A DNA stretch of 64,000 nt from Adineta vaga. Its lineage: Eukaryota > Rotifera. The first letter of the stretch is position 1. Each line of letters starts with the position of its first letter. Position numbers and translations under genes: made by a program. Under the pieces are notes generated by a model, which was given only the letters and a program-made list of their open reading frames with translations, had not been told where the DNA came from and did no database searches. Below are positions 40,244 through 53,089 of the stretch, piece after piece. Where the stretch lies: the NCBI GenBank assembly GCA_021613535.1, contig CP075492.1, positions 7,440,001 to 7,504,000 on the forward strand, in the 5' to 3' direction.

Positions 40244-43200
40244 ATGGAAACATTTGAATTTCAAACACGTGCACTTTACGACTTTGCTGCTGAAAATTCC
40301 AATGAACTTAGCTTTAATGCAGGTGACATATTGACAATAACATCAGCAACTGATGGACAAGCGTGGTGGTAAGATAATATCTTTCTTCATTTTCATATCA
40401 TGCTTTCATATATATATATAAACACGAAGGTATGCACGGAATGCTGCTGGGCAGGTTGGTGCTATTCCTGCAAACTATATTGAAGTGATCAATAGTACGT
40501 CTGAACCGTCATTAGATACAAATATATATGATAATATCAATGGTGATTCTACAAATAGTTCTGTTAATCAATCATCTGAACAAACAATACATGAACAACC
40601 ATCCCAACAACATTCCGATTTAGCAGATGATATAAATTGGTTTTCAAATGAATTCCCTTCACAACCAGCCGATCAACAAAATGTAAGGGATATCATATGT
40701 TCTTAATCATGTCTAAACTATTTATTATATTGCTTTCTTTTCAGTTACCGAATGAACAAGAAGTTAGTTTTGATAGTTCGTTCGATTCTACATCACCAAC
40801 AGCAGTATATCAAAATTCATCAAATCTTCTATCCGGAACACAACAAACACCTGATCTATATACACCGGTAGACGATATACCAATACCATTAGAATCACTT
40901 CCAACATCCGTGCTCAATCCATTTGTAACACAAAATCAAACATTCGATCAGCAAGAGACATGGTATCCGAGCTATCCTGAAGCATCAACAACTACTTTAC
41001 CAGAAAATCCTCCTGCAGCATATAATACATTATCTCCATTTGGATATCCACAATTGCCACAGCAGAATACATATGTTAATAATTTTACTTTCCCACCAGT
41101 TACACAACAAGAGGCTGTCTATGAAAATCCACCAATACCTTCGATGACTTCTAATAGAACTGAAACAGCTCCTGCCGTTGTTTCTCCCACACAAACAAAT
41201 AATCTTATGTCTCTAGCTTCACCTCCTCTACCACCACCACCACCAATACCTGCAAAAAATGTTGACAACACTCAAGCATCAACACCAGCATCAGCATCAC
41301 CAAAAGCAAAACCAGAAAAAAGTGGTTTCCTTACTTTAAAACGACAAAAAACAAAAACTGAGCCAGAAAAACGACAATCATTAGTTGAAACTCGTTCTGA
41401 GGTTAGCTTGTTGTACCGACAGATTATTTTGTCTTGAAGGTGATATATATATGTATCTCGTATACGATGATTTTTCTTTTAGCCACCGTCAAATTCAAAA
41501 AAAGATGATAGTGATACCGATGGATTCACCGAGTCAGGTTCTTCATCACATAATACAGTAAGAATATTTTTCTTTGTTTATTGGATTTATTTTTTATTTA
41601 AAAATATAATAGAAAAACCGAAAGATGTAAGTATATTTGTAGTCACTAGAAGTATGTTTACTACACTTCGTTAACAACATAAACTATTCTTATCTGTTTC
41701 TTTTTCGTTATCTAACGTAATGCAAAGCACTTTCTATTGTAATGGTTTCGCTTCTACTAAAATATCTTTTGATATTTTCGTTTCAAAATAAAATACTTCA
41801 TATTTTTGTTTAGTTTTCGACCAAATCAACAGTTGCAGCTAATATAACAATAAAGCAACAGCTAAAGCAAGGTAAATAATTGCATAGGTTATCATTCAGA
41901 TTGAATTAGTTCATTTAAATGTAGATTCTTTGATAAACACGGAATTGATAATTATCTCTTACATGGATGTAAAGTAAAAGGTGATGAACGTGTTGAAATT
42001 GCAGTAAGAAAACAAAACTAAATAAATCGAATAGTTTCTTTATTTTCTTCATTGTTTGAAGTATAACGAAAACGATGGTGGTGTTTATTGGTCAAACAAT
42101 CCTCAGATTCCACCATTTAGTTGTAAAATAGATGATCCAGCTAAAGGAACAAAACTAGGTGGTTTAAAATCATTTATGGAATATAAAATTCATGCACAAG
42201 TAAAACGACAATGATTTTTCAATCCGTTTGTGTTCGTAGCATTATATTATTTAGATTCCTGGAGGTCGAGTTGTCGGTCGACGTTATAAACAATTCGATT
42301 GGTTACATGAACAACTTGTTACTAAATTTCGTTTTGTTTGTGTTCCACCATTACCAGGAAAACAAATTGCAGGTATAGATAAGATACATTTTGAAGATAG
42401 TAGTGATCTAATACATTTATAAATAGGTCGATTTGAAAATGAATTTATTGAAGAACGTCGACGACAACTTGAACTATGGTTAAATCGTATTTGTCGTCAT
42501 CCAGTACTTTGTGCTTCATTTCCAGTACAACATTTTGTCACATGTGACTTAACTGAAAAGAACAATAATGTATGTACGGAAAAAAATATCAAGACTATTA
42601 AATGAAATATAATTCTTCTAGGATTGGAAAGCAGGCAAACGAAGAAGTGAAAAAGATGAATTACGTGAAGCACAATGGCTTCATTGTGTTACTTTTACCA
42701 ATTCGAATTTAACCGAAGCACAAATGTATTTATATCTCTGATTTGTTCTAGAAAACCATATTGTATATTCTATTTAGTGCAACACAACTCGATGTATTTG
42801 CTCAACAACAGCCAGGTTTTGAAACACATTTAAGAAATCTTCATCAAGGATTAACAAAATATCTCGAAAGACACACAGAAATCTATGAACGTGATATGCA
42901 ACGACTTGGAGAATTTTTTTCTAAACTTTTTATGGCTCTGCAAATAGATGTCACAACAGCTGGTAATCAAGAAATTAAGATTTCTTTTCCAATTCTAAAC
43001 CATTTACTCCTTTAGGTAATAAAGAATTATCAACTTCTATGTCAAAAATTGGAGTAGCATTCAATGGAATTGCTGAATTGTATAAAACAAAAGTAATCTT
43101 GAGTTTTTCATATCTCGAAGACAATAATCGAAGTATACGTATATTATTTAGTCAAGTGAAGGTATTCGTGATTTTAATGAACGTATCTATGATTATATTG

Positions 43201-43591
43201 GTATTCTAAGTTGTTTTCCAATGATATTAAGTATTCAACGAGTAAATAAATCTCTTTCTCGTTCTTTCTTTTCTTTGATTCAACTGATTTGATTTAGAGT
43301 GCGTCAGAATTTCTTCGAAATATTCAACAACGTGGTGCAACCGGTACACCAGATTTTGCTGGTATTATACATCGTAGTCAAGTCTTGAATCATGTAGTTC
43401 TAGCAGAAATAAATTTTTTTCAACGAGAAAAAGTTTATGATTTTACTACATATTTAAAACAACTTTTGCATGAACAAATTCAATTCTATGAAAATGTAAA
43501 TTGATTTCATATCTTTACCATTGAATTTTACTGTTTATTCTATTTATAGATTACTGCAGAATTACGTGAAGCGGCAGCTACATTCAATTAA
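40244..43591 (+). CDS. SH3-PX-BAR sorting nexin (SNX9/18/33 family)
   Basis: SNX9-type proteins link membrane curvature, dynamin and actin in endocytosis. The N-terminal SH3 reads [20 protein letters not shown] and [21 protein letters not shown] disordered Pro/Ser/Thr/Gln-rich linker of about 300 residues includes a proline run ([12 protein letters not shown]). The PX domain has [66 protein letters not shown] and RICRHPVLC. The C-terminal BAR runs from [14 protein letters not shown] to FQREKVYDF and [20 protein letters not shown]. About 15 introns. It is longer than human SNX9 (about 750 against 595 residues) because of the linker. Head-to-head with the kinesin-tail gene, 290 bp apart. Confidence 0.92.
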
Positions 43592-43828
43592 ATGATTACA
43601 GTGATTTATTTTCTTTTTCTTGTTTTAAATGATTAATAATCAATTCTGTGATTTTTTGTTTTTATTTTTTTTTCATATACAAAATACAACATAAATATCT
43701 TTTTCAAAGACAACTCTATGTACAACATCTGTAATTTCATCTAATATTTAATATATTTTTTTAATTTCACAAAAAACAAAATATATATAGGAAAATCTTT
43801 CATTGAGAACTGGAATATCTGGATTGGT

Positions 43829-46181
43829 TTATGGAATAGTTCGAAAACCTGGCGAACGACTGAACGGTAATAATGATGGAATAAGATGAGAGGATTTAAT
43901 TGATACTGATAAAGTTGATATTTGATCAATAGAATGAAGACTACTTGGTGTTGAACTCATCATCATTGATGCTAAAATATCATCATCTTCTTCAATGATA
44001 TTTTGTCTCTGAAATGACACTGAAAGAGTGCAAAATGAATTTCGTAAATTTCTCTTACATTTTTATCGTGAAAATCATCATTGTCATCTTGATAATCATT
44101 ATAAATCGATTGAATAAACATCGATGAACGTTTTAATACATAAGGATCAAATGGGAAATAAGAATGAAGAAGATGTGATGGTAAAATTGGTGAAATATGA
44201 TCATAATAATCACTAAATGAAAATACTTCTGGTAAGGAATAACGATTATTGATTTCAATAATTGAATAACAAAAAACAATTTGATAATTCCTATTGAACA
44301 GAAAATTAAAACCATCAATTTTAATGGAAATTTCTAATATTACCTCGCCAATCGTGCAAATCCAAGAGTAATAGCAGGTAAACAATATTTCAATGGATTT
44401 AATTCACATGAAATAATACGATTCAATCGCCATTGTAATACTGTTTCCATACCTACAAATTAAGATTGAATAAAAGCCGGAAAATTCATATATTTCTTCT
44501 ACATACCATCAGATAATCGAGCAATTTCTTCATGTCGATAGATAAATATATAGAGTACTGCTTGACAAATAGTATAAAATGGTAAATGACGATTTGAATT
44601 AATACTATTTACTTCTGTTGTACTGATGTAAGTATGTAACCAATCAACCATTGATTGTATTATAGTCAGTACAGATCTAAATAATTGACTGAAGAAGAAA
44701 AAAAGAAGTCAAAAGAATTGTATACTTGATTGAAATATATTTCGCACGAGCAATGAAACTACACAGATAACAAATAGCAGCTTGTCGGAATGTCATGGAA
44801 ACAGATGGTGATACAAATGTTTTCCAACAATTATTAATAAATTCATCACTAAAATCCTGAAATATCAATTGGAAAGACACGATAGCAGTGTAACGTTATT
44901 TGTTAAATCATAACTTACTCGATGAAAACTACAAATATAGAAGATGAGAAATTGTACATGAGATGAATCATGTGTTGGTAAAAGATATTTATTAAAAATA
45001 ATCAATAAATCTTTGAATAATGATTTTGTTTGCTGATAATTCAATTTTCCTAAACATGTTATTTAGAGGTCGTTTTCTATTATCCATTCCGATATTTTAC
45101 CATTTTCATTTGATAATTTTGTTATATATTCAAATAAGATAAACATAGATGAATCGAGTTTATTGGCTTGATCATGTTTCATATCGTTTTCATTTGTTTG
45201 AAGTTGTTCAAGTGAAAATACAAGTTCATTTTCAATAGAAAATCTTTCAGCTTGAACAATATCTTCTCGTGATGCATGTACCTTTATACATTTAAACAGA
45301 CAGGAATCCAAGATCGTTCCAGTTTTTAAACTACTTACATCCATTCGAAGTAATTTCGAAAGAATAATTTCTAAGAATTGTAATCTTTGAATTGGTAAAT
45401 ATGATAATGATCGAAGTAGATTTTGACTATATATCACTTGAATATATTTATCTGTAGTCATAAATGGAAAATATTGTTCAGCAATAGGACATAAAAGAGT
45501 TGATGCTCTAAACAAATGAATTCGTTCTAGTTCTTTATTTTGAATCAATACTAAAACATACAATGGAACAGTAAGAAGTAATTGTTGCAATGTGTCATGT
45601 GCAAAATCATGAATTGATATTTCTGAAAACAAAAAAATGTGTCTGATAAAATACGAATAAGTGTATGTGAAATTTACCGGGCATTGCGAATAGTGTAAAG
45701 AGAAAACTGAGATACCGTTCGGCATGTTTGGTATTACTTGAAATAAGTGTGATTTGAAAAATGCTAAAAGCATCAAGTACTGATTTTGATTGATTTGTCC
45801 AATCGATTTGAAACTAGAATGAGAGATGTTTTATCAAATTTGAATAAAATCAAAACTACGAACTTGAAGAAAATCAAGAAACTGTTCATTCATATGTTCG
45901 AATAGATCAACATGATCATGTAGTTCATCGAATAATTGAATCAAATATCGATCCTGAAGTGTAAAACAGATATATTGTTATGAATTCTTTATCTCAGAGT
46001 TTTGTACTTACATTTGTTTGATTATCTTTAATCGTTGTTGTTAATGTATTATAAAGATATTTTTGTCCCTTTCAAAAAATGAAACATGTGTAGAATATAC
46101 TCCTTCGAAGATGAAAAGACATACTCGATTGAATTGATCGAATGCTTCTTGAATTTGATCAATAAGAAGAGATTCGAGCAT
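43829..46181 (-). CDS. RRN3: RNA polymerase I initiation factor RRN3 (TIF-IA)
   Basis: RRN3 bridges RNA polymerase I and the promoter factor SL1, so it controls rRNA synthesis. The HEAT-like helical protein has about 600 residues. Matching blocks in order: AERYLSFLFTLFAMP, LPIQRLQFLEIILSKLLRMD, LLPTHDSSHVQFLIFYICSF, FRQAAICYLCSFIARAKYIS, LPFYTICQAVLYIFIYRHEE, ISCELNPLKYCLPAITLGFA, RNYQIVFCYSIIEINNRYSL, FFPFD-like SYFPFDPYVLKRSSMFIQSI, and a C-terminal acidic EEDDDILASMMM stretch followed by Ser/Pro-rich tail. The VRFG region seen near the vertebrate N-terminus is not found; the start (46179-46181) may therefore be internal and an upstream exon missed. Confidence 0.92.
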
Positions 46182-47152
46182 TTGTTTTCTTCTGGAACAG
46201 AATAGAATAAGAACAGTATATCTTGCGTAAGACTTTAGTTCTTCTAAGAAATAATCATTTGTTTAGTGCTGAATGACCTCTGAAAGTTGAGTGCATTTGA
46301 GAAGAATAGATGTCCTGCGTTTGAAGATACGAAATGGAATTTTCAAATTTTGTCTCTTCTAGAGTTCTTTACAGATGTTCAACATTTAGATGGTAATACC
46401 AAAAATTAGTTTTATCTTTCACACTATTTAAAATCATTGTTAACAATTAAGTCACAAATAATTGGGTATTTTTCATAGTTCTATTCAAAAACGAAAACAG
46501 AGACTTGATTTTTTGTACATTGGACCCACTATTCGTTTTCATTCATACATAACTTAATAAATCAAGAGTTTAACAAATTCACAAGATCGCATTGATCAAT
46601 AGACTCTCGTTTAGCTTTACTAAATGCATAACTTTATTCGAACACGGCGATAATGAATACATCATTGAATATAAAACTGCTTTCAGATTTCTCATTCTCA
46701 ATAAAGTAAAGATGTTTACATTGTTCAAAAGAAATGTTCTAATTTCAAGATTAGAATTCTATTTCACACGCGACCTGATACAAATGTGAGCTGATTCGTT
46801 CCACTCGCATCGCATCGCATCTCATACCTTTCCTTCTTTTTACAATTTAAACTCAACGATGACTCATCATTGAACTTAATTGGATTTATTCTTGTCCAAT
46901 CGAAAAAATGTACTATCGCAATATTTATTTTTTGCACTTAAATACCGATATGATATGATATATATTTTTTGTTCTAGAAAACATAACAGTTAATCATCTT
47001 TTGTGTGTTTTTTTCATTAGTATGCATGTTGTCCTTGTCTTTTGAAATGACGATGTCAAGGATAAATGTCGTTCATTTATAATCCTAAATTGTCATTTTT
47101 CGTTTTTGTTTTTTCTATTTAGTTATTAAACAAAAAATAGAAAAACGAAACA
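46182..47152. other. Divergent intergenic region, RRN3 (-) / TBCC (+)
   Basis: About 970 bp. It may hold a missed 5' exon of RRN3 (around 46200-46340) and both promoters. A 65-codon plus-strand frame (46592-46789) looks like background. Confidence 0.45.
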
Positions 47153-48188
47153 ATGGATTCACCTGATGAGATTCTTGACGAACGTAAACAACGTAAATTA
47201 GCACAAATGACACGACGAGATGAAGAACGTAAAATAGATCTTCAAAATAAACAGGATGAAAGACAATCGGGCACATCAACAAATGTTGGAAGAAAATTTT
47301 TTGATCAAGAATATCCACAAATGAAAAGTGAAATTGAAGATCTATTTAGTAATTTATCAATCAATAAGGATGAAAATGCAATTCAAGACATAGCTGATCG
47401 ATTACAAAAAATGGAAAAATTTATTACAGAACATGTGGATATTTTACGTTCGCGTGATATTGCAAATGCACAAAGTAAAAAAATATTAATTTATATATTT
47501 TTAACAATTTCATCTTTTAGGTGATGTAATGAAACTTCGTACTCAATTGAATTCTTTACAAGTCGATAGTCTTTCGTCTACTCATCGTATAGATTTCGCA
47601 AAAACTCATGAAGAAAATCCTAAACAAGAACAAGAAGTAGACTCATCAAATTCTGTTTCGCCATCATCGAACCTGATCGTGTCATCAAATACAATAAATA
47701 TCTCAAATAAAAACAATGAATTGATACGTTTAGAATCATCGGATTTAGATGGAAAAGATGTGGCCATTGAGAATTTAAAACAATGTGAAATCTTTCTTAA
47801 AGGCATTCCTTCGTCTTTACAAATCAAAAATCTTCACGCTTGTATACTCATTGTTGGTCCATGTTCACGTTCTGTTCTTATTGATCAATGTCGACAATGT
47901 GAATTTGCATTAGCTTGTCAACAACTACGTGTCCATACTAGTACAGAATGTGATTTTTATGTTCATATTACTGCCCAACCAATTATTGAAGATTGTAATA
48001 ATTTGAGATTTGCACCTTACAATGTTGAATATAAATTAAAAGATAAACATGTAAAAGAAAGTGGTCTTTTATGGACAAAAGATTATTGGAATGATGTACG
48101 AGATTTTAATCATATGATACCGGGAATGCCCTCGCCAAATTGGGAAATAATTGCCGAAGAAGAACGAAAAGAATGGTCATTGGATTAA
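47153..48188 (+). CDS. TBCC: Tubulin-folding cofactor C
   Basis: TBCC is a GTPase activator for beta-tubulin in the final step of tubulin heterodimer assembly, with TBCD and TBCE. Two exons (intron of about 44 nt near 47476-47520). The N-terminal third is a charged helical spectrin-like segment (DEILDERKQRKLAQMTRRDE). The C-terminal TBCC/C-CAP beta-helix has NLHACILIVGPCSRSVLIDQ, CRQCEFALACQQLRVHTSTE and CDFYVHITAQPIIEDCNNLR. The Arg of CQQLR corresponds to the arginine finger of TBCC and RP2. About 330 residues, as expected. Confidence 0.95.
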
Positions 48189-48537
48189 ACGATTATTATG
48201 TTCATTTCTTTTTACATTCCATTGCGATTAAAGATGACACATATGTTTAAAATACATTATTTCATCTTTCATCAATACTACTAACCTAATCATATTTTTC
48301 TTATCTCCTTGTCTTTTTCAAATCTGTGTCCTATACACATGTTCCATTTGTTTTCTATTTGAATATGTCAATACTATATCATTTTATTGTGAAGAATCTC
48401 TTATTTCCCTAGATCAAATTTTTATTTAAAACAAAAAAGAAATATGAAAACAATTTTGCATAGTTAAGACCAATGATAATTATACTTTTTTTTTCACATG
48501 TTTTTAGACACACATTGAAAATAATAATAATAATAAA
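48189..48537. other. Spacer between TBCC and GMP synthase
   Basis: About 350 bp between two plus-strand genes, with T-rich runs and AATAATAATAAT immediately before the GMP synthase start. Nothing else seen. Confidence 0.45.
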
Positions 48538-51035
48538 ATGCTGGAAACTTCCAAACATTCCGATGATTATGATAAAGTAGCTATACTTGATGCTGGTTCA
48601 CAGTATGCGAAAGTTATTGATCGTCGAGTGCGTGAACTATCCATTTATTCCGAACTTATACCCTTAGAAACATCTGTTACCGAATTATTATCACGTCAAT
48701 ATAAAGCAATTATTATTTCTGGTAGTCCTGGCTCAGTCAATGATTCAACTCCTGTTTATTATGATCCAAAATTATTCGAGTGTGGTTTACCTATTTTAGG
48801 TATCTGTTATGGATTACAAATGTTAAATAAACAACGTGGTGGAACAATCGTTCGACAAGCTGTTCGAGAAGATGGACAATTTCAAGTTGAACTTAACAAT
48901 ACAGATTGTCCATTGTTCAAAAATATGTCGAAACTAGAAAATGTTCTATTAACTCATGGTGATAGTATTGAAAAGTTGGGAGAAAATTTAGTATCAATCG
49001 GTAAAAGTGAATCATTTATTGTAGCTTGTGCAGATAAAGAAAAACCGATTTATGGTTTGCAATTTCATCCCGAAGTAAAGACGTCCGTTATCGATTATTG
49101 TGAGAATCATTGAATATTTTCTTTAGGTTGATCTAACAGATAATGGTATGCAAATATTTAAAAATTTTCTTTTCGATATCGCACATTGTCGTGCAACATT
49201 TACAATGGGCAGTCGAATTGAAGAAGCATTTACTAATATTCGATCATTTGTTAAAGATCAAAATGTATTTGTTTTATGCAGTGGTGGTGTTGATAGTAGT
49301 GTTTGTGCTGCTCTATTAACACGAGCATTACCTCCCGAACAAGTCAAAATTATTAGTATTGATAATGGCTTTCTTCGTCATAATGAAGGTGTTGAAATTC
49401 GTCAAACATTATCACAATTTGCTGCTGTTAATTATATTGATGCTGGTCAACGTTTTGCACAAGCAAAAACATTTGTCCGTGCGAAAGCAACAAATGACTC
49501 GGGTATAAATACTCAACAACGAACTCCAACCTCATCGAATTTCTTAAGTTTATATGATGCTGATGTTTTACTTGAAGAAACTTTACCATTGAATGAAGAA
49601 ATTGATCCTGAACATAAACGAAAAATTATCGGTGATACATTTGTTAAAGTTGTTCAAGAATTTCTGCGAGAACATAATTTTACATTTGATGATATTATTT
49701 TGGCTCAAGGTACATTACGACCTGATTTAATTGAAAGTGCATCACATCTTGCTTGTCAAAGTGGTCATGCTGATGCAATTAAAACTCATCATAATGATTC
49801 ACCAATGGTACGAGAATTACGTAAACGTAATCGAGTGATTGAACCATTAAAAGATTTTCATAAAGATGAAGTTAGACAAATTGGTTTAACATTAGGTTTA
49901 CAACGTGATGTTGTTTTTCGTCATCCATTTCCTGGACCTGGTTTAGCCATACGAATTCTCTGTGCTGATGAAGCATATATGCCAAATGAACAATTTGCAC
50001 AAACATCAACTTTATTACGAACAATTGTTATGTATTCAACAATGGTTGAAAAACAATATGCATTGTTGCCAACTCTAGATAAGATTTTTACAAATAATGA
50101 AAAAACTCTACTTAAAACATTAACATCACCTGATAAACACGATTATACGTCAGTAGTACTACCAGTAAGTTCTTTCTAATAGAGTATAAAATTGATGAAT
50201 GTAATCTAAACAAAATGTATACGGGAATGATTACTTTAAAGAAAATTTTACAATAGACAAATTTATTGAATAGAACAAGATTTCTTTGTATTCATAGATT
50301 CGTAGTGTTGGTGTTCAAGGTGATGCACGTACATACAGTTTTGCTGCTGCCATTAGTTCCAATGATGAAAAACCTAATTGGAATGAATTATTTCTTCTTG
50401 CTCGTTTAATTACAAAAGCTTGTCATAATATCAATCGAGTCGTTTATGTTCTTGTAAATAAATATTCTCCTTATTTTCTACCATTAGAAACTTGTTTTCG
50501 ATTTTAGGGGAAAAAAATTCTTGATGCCGAAATCACTCAAGTAACGCGTACATCTTTAACACAGGATATTGTCGATAAAGCTCGTGCATGTGATTATCAT
50601 GCTATGGTTATTATGAAACGTCATCAAGCATATAGTGCAATAAGTCAAATGCCAGTTGTTTTAATTCCTATACAATTCGATCGTCAAATATATTTGAATC
50701 ATCATGAAGATATGAATAGTAATACAAATGAACAGATCAACGAACGAATCATTCCGCTTACACGTCTTCGATCAATAGCCAGTAGTTTTCAACATTCAGT
50801 TGTTTTACGTACCTTTGTAACGAAAGACTTCATGACTGGAAGACCAGCTGTACCCGGTGAAACATTTCCATTGGAAATGCTCGATGAAATGTGTGAAACA
50901 ATCAAAACTAATGTACCCGGTATTAGTCGCATTCTTTACGATTTAACATCAAAACCACCAGGTAGAATAGTTCTATTCATATTTTATTTCTTAAATTTTT
51001 TTCATTTGTTTTTAGCAACAACTGAATGGGAATGA
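48538..51035 (+). CDS. GMPS: GMP synthase (glutamine-hydrolysing)
   Basis: Makes GMP from XMP, ATP and glutamine in purine synthesis. The N-terminal class I amidotransferase domain shows AILDAGSQYAKVIDRRVREL, GSPGSVND, the catalytic Cys in GICYGLQM and the His/Glu pair in LQFHPE. The ATP-pyrophosphatase domain has VLCSGGVDSSVCAALLTRAL, IDNGFLRHNEGVEI, IGDTFVKVVQEF, LAQGTLRPDLIESAS, KTHHNDSPMVRELRKRNRVI and FPGPGLAIRIL. The C-terminal dimerisation domain has GVQGDARTYSFAAA, DFMTGRPAVPG and the conserved end ILYDLTSKPPATTEWE. Introns at about 49078-49126, 50165-50297, 50453-50508 and 50962-51014. The inserted loop after KTFVRAKATNDSG is typical of the eukaryotic enzyme. All catalytic residues present. 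Confidence 0.97.
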
Positions 51036-51541
51036 AATATTACGTTGCATTTAGAATTTCGTTAGCATGTTGTTTGTCCGTGAAAACGTTCAACCTGTTT
51101 GCTTTGTTTCTGTGTTTAAAACAAATAAAACGTTCCTGATTTTCAATGTCAGAAACCCTATGAAATCGTTTACATCCATTCGTTTGATCCATAGACTAGG
51201 GGATATTGTGAAAGGAATTTTATAGAGAAATGTCATGATTAATGTGTTATATAATAATGATAAAGATGTTTACGTTTATCATCAATGACAACAGATTTGT
51301 TCTATATTCATTACTGTTTTCGGAGAAAATCTATTTTATCTTGCCTGAATTGACTATGATATTAGCTTTGTCAAACGAATCGGATCAGCTTGATACTAAT
51401 TGTCAGAATATGAAGGAAATATTTCTGGTCATACATTGTATATTGATATTATTTGAAAATTTTTAGTGTATTTATTTTTTTTGTGTCTACCTGGATAAAA
51501 TAGCGATGGCAATACTACTTCAGCAAAAACCTTACGTCTGT
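51036..51541. other. Convergent 3' ends of GMP synthase and carotenoid hydroxylase
   Basis: About 500 bp, AT-rich. A plus-strand open frame (51242-51466) has no family resemblance. AATAAA at 51124 fits the GMP synthase transcript. Confidence 0.45.
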
Positions 51542-52006
51542 TCATTTGATAAATATTTCGCGCCAATACTTTTGGCCAATAATCAAGAATAGACCAAATT
51601 CTTCGCTCGGTGCTTTAAATGGGAAAACATGATGGCGTTGATGTGCTCGTTGAATTTGTCTCAAATATATATTTGTAGTCTTATTCCATGAAGTATATCG
51701 ATGATGAATAAATCCATCATGAATAAGAAAATATATCAAACCATATAATGTCATTCCAATACCAATAGAGAAATACGTAGGCGAATAACTAACGCAACCA
51801 ATATAGATAAATGCAATGGCAATTGTTGCAAAGATACAACTGAAGATATCATTGAGTTCTAATGATGGATGAAGTGTTCGAATATGATGAGTCTTGTGAA
51901 TAAACCAAAGAGGACCATGAAAAATGTATTTATGTAGAAACCATGAAATGACTTCCATAGACAAAATAGTGATGAGGACAATACATACATTTTCTAGTAG
52001 CCACAT
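51542..52006 (-). CDS. crtZ: Bacterial-type beta-carotene hydroxylase (CrtZ), probable horizontal transfer
   Basis: CrtZ adds 3- and 3'-hydroxyl groups to the beta rings of carotenoids (beta-carotene to zeaxanthin); it is a di-iron membrane enzyme. The intronless frame of 154 residues starts at ATG 52004-52006 with MWLLENVCIVLITILSMEV, which lines up with bacterial CrtZ starts. All histidine boxes are present: HKYIFH, HKTHH, HDGFIHHR and AHQRHH. Other conserved blocks are LELNDIFSCIFATIAIAFIY, GMTLYGLIYFLIHDGF and EEFGLF near the end. A single exon among intron-rich neighbours, and a family centred on bacteria and plants, point to acquisition from bacteria. Base composition matches its neighbours, so any transfer is old. 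Confidence 0.9.
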   Translation of the reverse strand: MWLLENVCIVLITILSMEVISWFLHKYIFHGPLWFIHKTHHIRTLHPSLELNDIFSCIFATIAIAFIYIGCVSYSPTYFSIGIGMTLYGLIYFLIHDGFIHHRYTSWNKTTNIYLRQIQRAHQRHHVFPFKAPSEEFGLFLIIGQKYWREIFIK

Positions 52007-53089
52007 CGTTATTGCTTTGCGTGTGTTGAAAAACAAAGCGAGAAACGAAATGCTCTTATGTAATCACAAGTGCAATGAGTGAACAGAATAGAAAAAAATT
52101 TTCTCCAAAGCATGTAGTTCTTTTATACGCTCATGTTCGCATTTCAAAAGAATTATCTATTCTATAGAATTTATTGCAAGATGCAAAATAAATCTTGGTG
52201 TTTCATTGGTGAATCTCAAAAAAGCAGATTCATCTTAAACAATAATTAAAAATCTAAGTTTATAGTTCTCATTGAAATCAACAATTAAATCTTTTTTTTC
52301 TACAATTGTTTAAAAACCTGATGATTATCTTTCTAAGTTCTCATTAGTTTGTGTAATCTAATAACAGCGTATGTAATTTCATTTTGCTATCTGAAAAACA
52401 CCTAACTGAAATACAAGATTTCACATCTGTCATTCGATTGAATTCAATCTATAGTTACATTCAGTTATTTGCTGAGAAGACATGTTTATTTAATCCTTCA
52501 ATCTGTATTAAGGACAAATCTGTTCTGAGAAACGACCTAAATATTGATTAATTCCCAAAAAACACGCAAGTAAATGAAATATAGCCAGAAGTAAAAAAAA
52601 GATGAGTATTCAATAGAAAGAACAATCTATTTAATAGGTCAGATGACACAATATTGTGTCTTTTTGCACTGAAAAATAGATTAGTATATGTATCCATTTT
52701 TGTATAATAGAGAAATATATGCACTCGACTACTGTATTACATATTGAAATTCTTTTCTATCATTGTTGTACGATATCATGATGATTATCAACAGCAGCAA
52801 CAGAACTATTAGTCACAGTTTTATATCTAATTAGTTCAATCATTAGAATTCTTGTTTTATATACTTCAGCACGTAGAATTTAATCCTTATGTTCATAAAC
52901 GTCAGTTCGAGCACTTTATCACATTGAGAAAACGTTCTTGAGCTTTATTATTGAAATTCTTATCATGTACAGAACAATAAAAAATCTTCGTTAGTTTTTT
53001 ATAAAATCAAAAAAAAAGAACACAAATACTTTTCTCATTTCTCAAACTTTATTTCAAACAATAAAAATTATACAATTAAAGTGTTTCTT
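52007..53089. other. Intergenic region between CrtZ and TIR gene
   Basis: About 1.08 kb of AT-rich DNA between two minus-strand genes. No exon or structured element recognised. Confidence 0.45.

Noticed and set aside
52007-52036. Earlier start for CrtZ
   Set aside because: The upstream codon is TTG, and the ATG at 52004-52006 matches the usual CrtZ N-terminus.
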